Positions 52,915 to 61,309 of a stretch of DNA of 64,000 nucleotides are shown here, in pieces. Position 1 is the stretch's first letter. Each line of letters begins with the position of its first letter. The DNA comes from an uncultured Oscillospiraceae bacterium. GTDB lineage: Bacteria; Bacillota; Clostridia; Oscillospirales; Acutalibacteraceae. A program made the position numbers and the translations under genes. The notes under the pieces are model-generated. The model worked only from the letters and a program-made list of their open reading frames with translations, had not been told where the DNA came from and made no database searches. Location: the NCBI GenBank assembly GCA_900547445.1, contig URGJ01000003.1, positions 42,816 to 106,815 on the forward strand, read 5' to 3'.

Positions 52915-53985
52915 TCACAGGGCAATAAGCTCTTTTTTGCTCTCGGTAATATTCTCGCAGCCCTTTTCGGTCACGACAACCATATCCTCGATTCTCACCC
53001 CAAACTCGTTTTCAATATAAATTCCGGGCTCTACCGTCATTATCATGCCTTTTTCCATCACCGTCTCGCAAACGGTGTTGCAGGCGGGATTTTCGTGAAT
53101 TTCTATCCCGACGCTGTGACCGAGCCCGTGACCGAAGCAGTCGCCGTAGCCCGCCTTAGCTATAATATCACGCGCGGTGCGGTCAACCTCCCTGCAAATA
53201 ACCCCCGGCTTTATAAAATCAATTGCCGCTTTTTGTGCTTTAAGGACAATATCGTATACCTCTTTTTGCCTGTCGCTCACCTCTCCGACCGCGACGGTGC
53301 GGGTCATATCCGAACGGTATCCGCCGCACACCGCGCCGAAATCCATTGTGACAAAATCACCTTTTTCTATCTTTTTATCGGTCGGAACGCCGTGCGGCAT
53401 TGAGGAATTTTTGCCCGAAACCACTATAAAATCAAAGGAAACTCCCTCGCTGCCGAGTCGCCGCATAAAAAACTCCATATCAAGCATAATCTCTCGTTCG
53501 GTGCGTCCGGCGCTTATATATTCAAGAATGTAACTGAAGGTCTCGTCGGTCATTTTCTGAGCTTTCTTGATAAGCGATATTTCCTCATCCGATTTAATAC
53601 TGCGCTGTTTTCTGATAAGGCTCTGTAATTTGTCGTCCGAGCTGAAATCATAGTCCGGAAGTCTTTTTTTAAGGGACCAAAATGCCGAAAGGCTTACGGT
53701 ATCGGTTTCGAGATATACCGTTTTAATTCTCTGCGAAGTAAAGAACTCCCCTAACTGACGCGAAAAATTCTTAAGAAGTACGACCTCACAGCTTTTAACC
53801 GTCCTTTTCGCCTTTTCAAAATAGCGGAAATCGATTAAAAAAACAGCCTTTTCTCTTGTGACCGCGACATGCCCCGCCGAGGAAGCAAAGCCAGTAAAAT
53901 ACAGCCTGTCCGCGTCCGACGAGATAAGCGCCGCCTCGCCGTCCTTTAAATTTTCCTGTAAGAATTCAATTCTTGCCTTTATCAT
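52915..53985 (-). CDS. Xaa-Pro aminopeptidase/dipeptidase (M24)
   Basis: 356 residues. The N-terminal creatinase-like domain (1-125) is followed by the pita-bread metallopeptidase domain with all five metal ligands in context: MDFGAVCGGYRSDMTRT (two Asp), GHGLGHSVGIEIHE (His), VEPGIYIE (Glu) and VRIEDMV (Glu). Cleaves X-Pro bonds. GAGGAA before the ATG. It starts inside the tail of the AGCS gene (20-base overlap). Confidence 0.93.
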   Translation of the reverse strand: MIKARIEFLQENLKDGEAALISSDADRLYFTGFASSAGHVAVTREKAVFLIDFRYFEKAKRTVKSCEVVLLKNFSRQLGEFFTSQRIKTVYLETDTVSLSAFWSLKKRLPDYDFSSDDKLQSLIRKQRSIKSDEEISLIKKAQKMTDETFSYILEYISAGRTEREIMLDMEFFMRRLGSEGVSFDFIVVSGKNSSMPHGVPTDKKIEKGDFVTMDFGAVCGGYRSDMTRTVAVGEVSDRQKEVYDIVLKAQKAAIDFIKPGVICREVDRTARDIIAKAGYGDCFGHGLGHSVGIEIHENPACNTVCETVMEKGMIMTVEPGIYIENEFGVRIEDMVVVTEKGCENITESKKELIAL

Positions 53986-55332
53986 TTGTATTTCCTCTTT
54001 TCTTAAAGCCGCGCATTTCTTTCGCCGCTGTATCGCCTAAAATCAACACTGCGAAAACGTTTACGCAAAGCATAATTCCGTTAAAAAACGCCGAAAGTCT
54101 CCACGCCGTACCGACCCTGCAAACCGCGCCCACAATACAAAAAAGCGGATAAATGAAGATAAACACCCGCTCGCCTTTTTTCCCGAACAAAAGCCCGAGC
54201 ACGCGACGCCGTAAAGCCCCCAGCCGATAACGCTCGAAAGCCCGAAAAGGCACATCATAAGAGCAAGAAGTATAAGCGCGCTTTTCCCGTACACGCAAGA
54301 GAGCGCGCTTGCCGCAAGCTCGGTTGATGCAGCTTTTCCGTATTCTATATTAACTCCGCTGCAAAGAATTGTCAATGCGGTAAGGGTGCATATTACTACA
54401 GTATCCGCAAAAACCTCGAAAATTCCGTAAAGACTCTGCTTTACGCCCTCGTTTTCAATAGCCGAAGCGTGAGAGATAGCCGAGGTACCGAGTCCCGCCT
54501 CGTTTGAAAAAACACCGCGTGAAGCGCCGGTAACCGCCGCCGTAATAATAGAACCAATCGCGCCGCCGGTAACCGCGGAGGGCTTAAACGCGCCCTCAAA
54601 TATCATTCCGAAAACCCTTGGCAGAGAATTAATATTAACTGCTATAACCCCAAAGGTCATTAGAATATAAATAAGTGCCATTATGGGGACTATTTTTTCT
54701 GTAAATTTTCCGATACGCCTTACGCCGCCTATTATAACCGCGGCGGTCGCCGCGGCAAAGATTATTCCTAAAATAAGCTTTACGCCGGTTCCCGCGTTTA
54801 TCGAGGCTATTGCCGAACCCGTTTGTGTAACGTTGCCGCTGAAAAAGGCGGAAAATATACCCGAGATACTGAAAATTGCCGCCAATGGTGTGGCAGACTT
54901 AGGCAGACCCTTTTTTATGTAGTACATAGGCCCTCCTACCGAGCCGCCCTCCTTTTTCTCGTTAAACCTAAGCGCTAAAATAATTTCAGCGGACTTTACG
55001 ACCATTCCAGCAAGGGCGCTTATCCACATCCAGAAAACCGCGCCCGCGCCGCCTAATGCCAGCGCCCCCGCCACTCCTGCTATATTACCTGTTCCCACGG
55101 TTGACGAAAGGGCGGTGCACGCCGCCTGAAAGGGACTTATGCCCTCCTTAGTGCTTTTGCGCGAAAAGATGCCGTTAAGGGCGTGCTTTATTGAAAGCGG
55201 CAAAAGCTTAAACTGAAAAAATCCGCTTTTTACCGTCAAATATACGCCGCAAACAATAAGAAACATAAAGGGCAGCATACCCGAAATCAAATTCTCAGAA
55301 AACTCAAATATCTGCTTCACAAAATCCCCCAT
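53966..55332 (-). pseudogene. AGCS sodium/alanine symporter, frameshifted
   Basis: Reads as a normal AGCS carrier: GTGNIAGVAGAL, SNEAGLGTSAISHASA and GLSSVIGWGLYG. It then goes out of frame near 54205; the true C-terminus continues in another frame (RVLGLLFGKKGERVFIFIYPLF ... LILGDTAAKE) to a stop at 53966. One missing base explains both. Intact length would be about 455 residues, with some eleven helices. Either a recent inactivation or a sequencing/assembly slip. Start is ATG 55332 or TTG 55341. Confidence 0.75.
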
Positions 55333-55470
55333 CCCGTTCAATACAGAATATTATTTTTCGGCGGAATTTATGAATTTGAATTATTTTTCACCCAAAACTT
55401 TTAAATGGCTTGCTTTTTGACGCAAAATTGCTTAAAATAAAATAAGAAAATATTTTATGGAGGTCTGTTT

Positions 55471-56112
55471 ATGCCGACAAACGAGAGCTACAAAATCCGC
55501 ACAAAGCGCAACAATCTGTACTTGCGAATTGCCAAGGGACATTTCGCCACCAGCCACAGTCATATTAACTACTATATCGATGTAACCGCTCAGAAAACTC
55601 GTCTTTCCGAGGCAAAGGCGGTTGCCGAGGAACTTCTCACCTACTATCACCACAACACTATTGTCGACACTATACTCTGCCTTGACGGCACGCAGGTCAT
55701 TGGTACCTGTCTTGCCGAGGCGCTGACGCGGGACGATTTTTCAAATATGAATGCCCACCAGACAATTTATGTCGCAACGCCCGAGCATACAACAGGGAGC
55801 CAACTTATTTTCCGCGACAACACCGCCTCAATGATTCGCGGCAAGCACATACTTATTTTGGAGGCTTCCATCTCAACAGGCTATACCGCTCAGGCTGCTA
55901 TCGAGGCGGTTAAGTACTACGGCGGAGATGTTGTGGGAATTTCGGCGATTTTCTCAACCGTTGATTCCTTCGGCGGATTTCCTGTCTATTCGGTATTCAA
56001 CCCCAATGATCTGCCCGATTACCAAAGCTTTCCTGCCCACGAATGTCCGATGTGCCGCGAGGGTAAAAATCTTGACGCACTTGTAAACGGCTTCGGTTAT
56101 TCAAAAATTTAA
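55471..56112 (+). CDS. phosphoribosyltransferase-like protein (orotate PRTase-like)
   Basis: 213 residues, type I PRTase fold. The PRPP loop appears as ILILEASISTGYTAQAA, where the usual two acidic residues (ED or DD) are E-A, so activity is uncertain. The N-terminal AKGHFATSHSHINYYID resembles orotate PRTase, and the C-terminus has CPMC. GGAGG lies 8 bases before the ATG. It stands alone, between convergent and divergent neighbours. It could be a salvage enzyme or a regulator of the PurR type. Confidence 0.6.
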   Translation: MPTNESYKIRTKRNNLYLRIAKGHFATSHSHINYYIDVTAQKTRLSEAKAVAEELLTYYHHNTIVDTILCLDGTQVIGTCLAEALTRDDFSNMNAHQTIYVATPEHTTGSQLIFRDNTASMIRGKHILILEASISTGYTAQAAIEAVKYYGGDVVGISAIFSTVDSFGGFPVYSVFNPNDLPDYQSFPAHECPMCREGKNLDALVNGFGYSKI

Positions 56113-56140
56113 TATATGAGAATTTTCCGCTCTAAAAAAC

Positions 56141-56170
56141 GATAACCGCCCGTTGGGCGGTTATCATTTT
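56141..56170. terminator. bidirectional terminator
   Basis: GATAACCGCCC (56141-56151) and GGGCGGTTATC (56155-56165) with a three-base loop, then ATTTT; A-run on the left. Between convergent PRTase-like and sigG genes. Confidence 0.85.
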
Positions 56171-56203
56171 AGTGTATTGCAAAACGTATAAATCGGTTCT
56201 CTC

Positions 56204-56968
56204 TTACTGTCTTATCCTTCGAAGAGCGCTTTTTTCAAGCCTTGATACCTGTGCCTGTGAAATACCGATTTCCTCAGACACCTCCATCTGGGTTTTACCC
56301 TGCATGAAACGCAGGGACAAAATGTGTTTTTCGCGCTCGCTAAGGTTTTTTATAGCTTCCTTAAGCGCAATCTCGTCCAGCCAGTTTCTGTCGTCGTTAT
56401 TGTCGCCCACCTGGTCAAGCACATATATAGTATCTCCGCCGTCGGAGTAAACAGGGTCGTAAAGCGAAATAGGACTTACAATACTTTCGAGTGCTATTAC
56501 AACTTCCTCAACGGGAAGCTCAAGCTCCTTTGCGATTTCCTGCACAGTCGGCTCGTTCTGATTTTGGCTTGCGAGCCGTTCCTTAACCTGCATTGCCTTG
56601 TACGCGGTATCCTTTATTGACCGGCTTACGCGTATTGAGTTGTTATCCCTTAAATACCGCCGTATTTCCCCTATTATCATTGGAACGGCATAGGTAGAAA
56701 AACGTACGTTTTGAGTTATATCAAAATTATCTATTGATTTTATAAGTCCGATACAACCGACCTGAAACAAATCGTCAAGATTTTCTCCCCTGCCGGTAAA
56801 TCGCTGTATAACACTTAAAACAAGCCGCAGATTCCCGCTTATCAGCTTATCCCGCGCCGCCTTATCTCCCGACTTAACTTTTTTTAGAAGCTCCTCCTTT
56901 TCGGCCTCCTTTAATAAAGGCAGTTTTGAGGTATCTACCCCGCATATAATTACCTTGTTGTTATACAT
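56204..56968 (-). CDS. sigG: sporulation sigma factor SigG
   Basis: Late forespore sigma factor, 254 residues. N-terminal VIICGVDTSKLPLL is diagnostic of SigG (the region bound by anti-sigma factors). Region 2 has NLRLVLSVIQRF and DLFQVGCIGLIKSIDNFD; region 3 has EPTVQEIAKELELP; region 4 has LSLRFMQGKTQMEVSEEIG with the HTH ISQAQVSRLEK. GGAGGTG precedes the ATG. Shows that the organism has, or had, endospore formation. The usual neighbours (spoIIGA-sigE) are not in the window. Confidence 0.94.
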   Translation of the reverse strand: MYNNKVIICGVDTSKLPLLKEAEKEELLKKVKSGDKAARDKLISGNLRLVLSVIQRFTGRGENLDDLFQVGCIGLIKSIDNFDITQNVRFSTYAVPMIIGEIRRYLRDNNSIRVSRSIKDTAYKAMQVKERLASQNQNEPTVQEIAKELELPVEEVVIALESIVSPISLYDPVYSDGGDTIYVLDQVGDNNDDRNWLDEIALKEAIKNLSEREKHILSLRFMQGKTQMEVSEEIGISQAQVSRLEKSALRRIRQ

Positions 56969-57340
56969 AACGGCACCTCCATAATTTATATTAAAATTAT
57001 TACCGTTATGTATATCTAATAAACTTAAAATAATTTTTTTGTTTCGACAAATTTCACTTGCATTTTTCCATTATCATTAAGAGCAGAACTTATCAAGATA
57101 TAAGAATCGAGTGTTCATAAGGGATTTGATCAAGTAAGTAAATCGGACACAGACTGCAATTTATTAAATATACAATCCGCACATATATAAATCAACCGTC
57201 TCCATTGCCTAAAATATAGATATACCCAAAGTATGTGACAATGACCGATTTTAATACTGTTTTTAAAAATCAGTCAAATTCGGTCAAATTTTCCCTCTTG
57301 CATGTATATATTCACAAATAAACTGCTCATTTATTTGTGC
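56969..57340. other. AT-rich intergenic region
   Basis: No gene. Leader and promoter space for divergent sigG and fruR. One 15-base string (ATCGAGTGTTCATAA at about 57106) recurs beside the tRNA pseudogene near 35744 on minus. I see no clear sigma-F/G boxes. Confidence 0.4.
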
Positions 57341-57390
57341 TGTTGAACGAAAATGATTGAAGTTGATTGAAAATGCTTGAAATTGCTTTT
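57341..57390 (+). promoter_or_regulatory. 10-bp phased direct repeats, candidate FruR operators
   Basis: Five consecutive decamers: TGTTGAACGA, AAATGATTGA, AGTTGATTGA, AAATGCTTGA and AATTGCTTTT. The core TGATTGA-like unit repeats every 10 bases, so each copy faces the same side of the helix. The repeats cover the -35 box of the fru operon. Direct-repeat operators are known for DeoR-type sugar repressors. Confidence 0.65.
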
Positions 57391-57405
57391 TGATTATGTT
57401 AATAT
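57377..57405 (+). promoter_or_regulatory. promoter of the fru operon
   Basis: TTGAAA (57377-57382), 17 bases, TAATAT (57400-57405). The -35 box lies within the operator repeats, so repressor binding would block polymerase. Confidence 0.75.
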
Positions 57406-57432
57406 ATATGTAGCGAAAGAAAGGATAATAAA

Positions 57433-58182
57433 ATGCTCAATTCAGAAAGACATGAGATAATTCTAAAAATAGTTAATGAAAAAGGCGCCGCTTCCGTTGC
57501 TGAGCTTACGGAGGCTCTCGGAGTGTCGGAGTCCACAATACGCAGAGATTTGCTTGAACTCTCAAGAAGCGGCAGTCTTAAAAAGGTACACGGCGGCGCG
57601 ACTTTGACCAAGAAGCAGTTCATTTTTAACGAGGATACCGTCAGCGACAAGCAGGACAAAAAAATTGACGAAAAACGGCTTATTGCAAAATATGCCGCCG
57701 AGCAAATCAGCGACAGCGACTTTGTATATCTTGACGCCGGAACGACCACTCTATGTATGATAGATTACTTGCCCGATAATCTAAAAGCAAGCTTTGTCAC
57801 CAACGGAATAAGCCACGCAAAACTGCTTTCAAAAAGAAACTTTCGGGTTGTGATTCTCGGAGGACAACTGAAAAGCACCACCGAGGCGGTCATAGGTTTT
57901 GTCGCCGCAAACAATCTGCAAAACTACAATTTCACAAAAGCGTTTTTGGGCACAAACGGTATAACTGAGACTCAGGGCTTTTCAACGCCCGACAGCGAGG
58001 AGGCTTTTGTAAAGGCGACGGCAATCAACCGCTCCTTTGTATCTTACGTGCTCGCCGATTCTTCAAAGTTCGGCAAGGTCTCATCGGTAAGCTTCGCGAC
58101 GGTTGACCGCGCCTGTATTATCACAGACAAAAAACCCGACGGACATTTTGAAAAACTGACGGTTATAAAAGTTATCGAATAA
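57433..58182 (+). CDS. fruR: DeoR-family repressor of fructose operon
   Basis: 249 residues. N-terminal winged HTH (SVAELTEALGVSESTIRRDLLELSRSG, then KKVHGGATL) and C-terminal DeoRC sugar-phosphate sensor (FVYLDAGTTTLCMIDYL, VTNGISHAKLL, FLGTNGITETQGF). It probably senses fructose 1-phosphate, the product of FruA. AAAGGA before the ATG. First gene of fruR-fruK-fruA-HPr-EI and so likely represses itself. Confidence 0.92.
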   Translation: MLNSERHEIILKIVNEKGAASVAELTEALGVSESTIRRDLLELSRSGSLKKVHGGATLTKKQFIFNEDTVSDKQDKKIDEKRLIAKYAAEQISDSDFVYLDAGTTTLCMIDYLPDNLKASFVTNGISHAKLLSKRNFRVVILGGQLKSTTEAVIGFVAANNLQNYNFTKAFLGTNGITETQGFSTPDSEEAFVKATAINRSFVSYVLADSSKFGKVSSVSFATVDRACIITDKKPDGHFEKLTVIKVIE

Positions 58183-58202
58183 GCTTAGAAGGAGAAGAAA
58201 AA

Positions 58203-59105
58203 ATGGTATATACCGTAACATTTAATCCCGCACTTGATTATGTGATGAATCTAAGCAAGCTTTCTGCCGACGATATAAACCGCACCGAATCCGAGGAGCT
58301 TTACTACGGAGGCAAGGGCATTAATGTGTCGGCGATTCTTTCACAGCTCGAAATCCCAAATATTGCTCTCGGATTTACCGCAGGATTCACGGGAAAAAAG
58401 CTTAAGGAAATGCTTGACGATGACGGAATAAAAAACGATTTTGTAGTTCTTAACGATGGCTTTACCAGAATAAATGTAAAGCTAAAATACGGCGAAGAGC
58501 TTGATATTAACGCAAACGGTCCCGAAATTACCGAAGACAAGATAGAAGAGCTTTTTTCGAGATTCAAGCAGTTAAAAGAGGGCGACTGGCTGGTGCTTGC
58601 GGGAAGTGTTCCAAGTTCTCTGCCCGATGATTTGTACAGCACGATACTCCGAGAGGTTTATGGCAAGGGCATAAGGGTCGTTGTAGATACCACGGGGAGT
58701 CAGCTCTTAAATGTTCTTCAGTACAAGCCATTCTTAATAAAGCCTAATCACCACGAGCTTGCGGAAATTTTCACGCAGGAGATGGATACCGCCGAAAAAA
58801 TAACCGTTTACGCAAAAAAGCTAAAGGAAATGGGGGCGGTAAACGTCCTTGTCTCAAGAGGGGGCGATGGTGCGGTGCTTGTTGACGAAAACGGTACTGT
58901 TCATCCTGCCTCGGCAGTCGAGGGAAAGCTCGTAAACTCAGTTGGCTGCGGTGATTCAATGGTAGCAGGGTTTATTGCCGGATATATCTTAAACAAGAAC
59001 TATTCCCAAGCATTAAAACTTTCCGTTGCATGCTCCGCTGCAACAGCATTTTCAAAAGAATTGGCAAAAGCAGATCAAATATATAAAATTTATAATAATT
59101 TATGA
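58203..59105 (+). CDS. fruK: 1-phosphofructokinase
   Basis: PfkB-family kinase that makes fructose 1,6-bisphosphate from fructose 1-phosphate. 300 residues. TFNPALDYVMNL at the N-terminus, YGGKGINVSAILSQL near 38, KPNHHELAEIF near 180, and the anion hole/catalytic Asp in NSVGCGDSMVAGF near 246. AGAAGGAGAAG before the ATG. Acts right after the PTS importer encoded next. Confidence 0.94.
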   Translation: MVYTVTFNPALDYVMNLSKLSADDINRTESEELYYGGKGINVSAILSQLEIPNIALGFTAGFTGKKLKEMLDDDGIKNDFVVLNDGFTRINVKLKYGEELDINANGPEITEDKIEELFSRFKQLKEGDWLVLAGSVPSSLPDDLYSTILREVYGKGIRVVVDTTGSQLLNVLQYKPFLIKPNHHELAEIFTQEMDTAEKITVYAKKLKEMGAVNVLVSRGGDGAVLVDENGTVHPASAVEGKLVNSVGCGDSMVAGFIAGYILNKNYSQALKLSVACSAATAFSKELAKADQIYKIYNNL

Positions 59106-59120
59106 AAGGGGTAAAACATT

Positions 59121-61034
59121 ATGCGTATTACCAATTTGCTCAAGTCAAACGCAATAGAGCTCAATGTCAGCCTCGCAACAAAGGACGAAGCTATTGACAG
59201 GCTTATTGCACTACACGAAAAGGCAGGAAATCTTACCGACGCCGCAAAGTACAAGGAGGATATTCTTCAAAGAGAAAGCCTTTCCACAACGGCTATCGGC
59301 GAAGGAATAGCGGTTCCGCATGCAAAATCCGCAGCGGTTAAGGTGCCTTCCCTTTCGTGCATCACAATTCCGGGGGGCGTTGACTACAAAGCGCCCGACG
59401 GCAAGCCGTCAGATATTTTGTTTATGATTGCCGCAACAGAAGACGGCGATGTTCATCTTGAAATTCTATCTCGTCTTATGGTAATGCTCATGGATACTGA
59501 TTTTACAAATGCCTTAAGAAACGCGAAAAGCACTGAGGAATTTTTAAAAATCATTGACGACAAGGAAGCTGAAAAGTTCCCTGACGAGCCCAAAGCAGAG
59601 CCGAAAAAAGAGGGCTATCGCATTTTGGCGGTCACGGCATGCCCCACAGGCATAGCTCATACCTATATGGCGGCGGAAGCGCTTGAAAAAGCAGGTGAAA
59701 AATTAGGCTATCCCTTAAAAGCGGAAACCAACGGTTCGGGCGGCGCAAAAAATATACTGACAAAAAAAGAAATTGCCGAATGTGACGGCATCATCATCGC
59801 CGCCGACAAAAATGTTGAAATGGCGCGCTTTGACGGCAAGCCAGTATTGAAAGTTTCTGTTTCCAGCGGTATTAATAAGCCCGAAGAGCTTATTCAGAAA
59901 ATTGTTGACGGTAAAGCGTCGGTTTATCATCACGACGGTGAAATCGACCAAAGCGACAGCGATGAAAAGGAAGGCTTTGGCAGAAAGGTGTATAAGCACC
60001 TGATGAACGGCGTTTCACACATGCTGCCCTTTGTTGTCGGCGGCGGCGTTTTGATTGCTCTCGGTTTTCTTATAGATACCATTGCAGGTAATGCAAATGC
60101 CGGCGGAACCTTTGGCTTCACACATCCTGTTGCGGCTGTTGTTTTCTGGATAGGCAAAGCGGCATTCGCGTTTATGCTTCCGATTTTAGCGGGCTATATC
60201 GCGCAGTCAATTGCAGACCGTCCCGGTCTTTTGCCCGGTATTGTCGGCGGATATCTTGCTACAACGGGTGCTACATTAGCTTCCCCGGCAGGCGATGATA
60301 CAGCTGTTTCGGGATTTTTAGGCGCGCTTCTTGCCGGTTTTGTCGCAGGTATTATTGTAAACCTGCTTAAAAAGGCGTTTAAGTGGATGCCCAAATCTAT
60401 GGACGGCATAAAGCCGGTGTTCATCTATCCGCTTCTCGGAACATTGCTTATAGGACTGTTTATGTTGCTTATCAACCCTGTTATGGGTCTTATAAACGGC
60501 GCTGTTTCAAACGGCCTTTCCACACTTGGAAACACAAGCAAGCTATTACTTTCAATTGTGCTTGCCGGTATGATGGCGATTGATATGGGCGGTCCGTTCA
60601 ATAAAGCGGCGTATGTGTTCGGTACTGCGGCGATTGCCGACGGCAACACATGGATTATGGCGGCGGTTATGATAGGCGGTATGGTGCCTCCCATAGCAAT
60701 CGCTCTTGCAACCACATTCTTTAAAAACCGCTGGACAAAGGACGAACTGAAAAGCGGCCCCGTAAACTATCTTATGGGTCTGTGCTTCATCACCGAGGGC
60801 GCTATTCCTTACGCCGCGTCCGACCCGCTGAGAGTTATTCCCTCATGCATTGTCGGCTCCGCTGTATCGGGCGCTATTACAGCATTGTTCAGCTGCACCT
60901 GTCCTGCTCCGCATGGCGGCATCTTTACGTTTGCAGTTGTAGGAAATCCAATTGGATATTTAGTAGCGCTTGTTGCAGGATCTGTTGTTGGAGCACTTAT
61001 GCTGGCGCTCCTTAAAAAGAAAAAAACTAATTAA
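59121..61034 (+). CDS. fruA: fructose PTS enzyme IIABC
   Basis: Fused fructose permease, 637 residues. EIIA at 1-150 with the phospho-His in GEGIAVPHAKS; EIIB at about 168-265 with the phospho-Cys in AVTACPTGIAHTYM; EIIC from about 290 with some nine helices (LLPGIVGGYLATTGATLASP; TEGAIPYAASDP). It imports fructose as fructose 1-phosphate. AAAGGGG before the ATG. Flanked by its kinase and by its own HPr and EI. Confidence 0.96.
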   Translation: MRITNLLKSNAIELNVSLATKDEAIDRLIALHEKAGNLTDAAKYKEDILQRESLSTTAIGEGIAVPHAKSAAVKVPSLSCITIPGGVDYKAPDGKPSDILFMIAATEDGDVHLEILSRLMVMLMDTDFTNALRNAKSTEEFLKIIDDKEAEKFPDEPKAEPKKEGYRILAVTACPTGIAHTYMAAEALEKAGEKLGYPLKAETNGSGGAKNILTKKEIAECDGIIIAADKNVEMARFDGKPVLKVSVSSGINKPEELIQKIVDGKASVYHHDGEIDQSDSDEKEGFGRKVYKHLMNGVSHMLPFVVGGGVLIALGFLIDTIAGNANAGGTFGFTHPVAAVVFWIGKAAFAFMLPILAGYIAQSIADRPGLLPGIVGGYLATTGATLASPAGDDTAVSGFLGALLAGFVAGIIVNLLKKAFKWMPKSMDGIKPVFIYPLLGTLLIGLFMLLINPVMGLINGAVSNGLSTLGNTSKLLLSIVLAGMMAIDMGGPFNKAAYVFGTAAIADGNTWIMAAVMIGGMVPPIAIALATTFFKNRWTKDELKSGPVNYLMGLCFITEGAIPYAASDPLRVIPSCIVGSAVSGAITALFSCTCPAPHGGIFTFAVVGNPIGYLVALVAGSVVGALMLALLKKKKTN

Positions 61035-61048
61035 AGGGGTATTTCATT

Positions 61049-61309
61049 ATGGTATCAAGGGATACAAAAGTAGTTGACAAAATGGGGCTTCATATGCGTC
61101 CCGCAAATAATTTTATCACCGCAATGTCAAAGTACAAGTCAGACATCACCATAGTATTCAACGGAAAAGAAATCAACGGCAAAAGCATTATGAATATTAT
61201 GGCAGCTTGCATTAAGTACGACAGTCCTATCACCATTATATGTGACGGCGAAGATGAGCAGGCAATGCTTGATGAGGCGGTAAGTCTCATCGAAAATGGG
61301 TTAGAATAA
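61049..61309 (+). CDS. ptsH: HPr phosphocarrier protein
   Basis: 86 residues. His15 lies in KMGLHMRPANNF (Met and Asn replace the usual Ala in GLHARPA), and Ser46 in NGKSIMNIM is the HPr kinase site. So it can act both as phosphocarrier and, if HPrK is present, in catabolite control. Its stop overlaps the next ATG (TAATG). Because it sits in the fru operon it is probably fructose-induced; whether it is the cell's only HPr cannot be told. Confidence 0.93.
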   Translation: MVSRDTKVVDKMGLHMRPANNFITAMSKYKSDITIVFNGKEINGKSIMNIMAACIKYDSPITIICDGEDEQAMLDEAVSLIENGLE

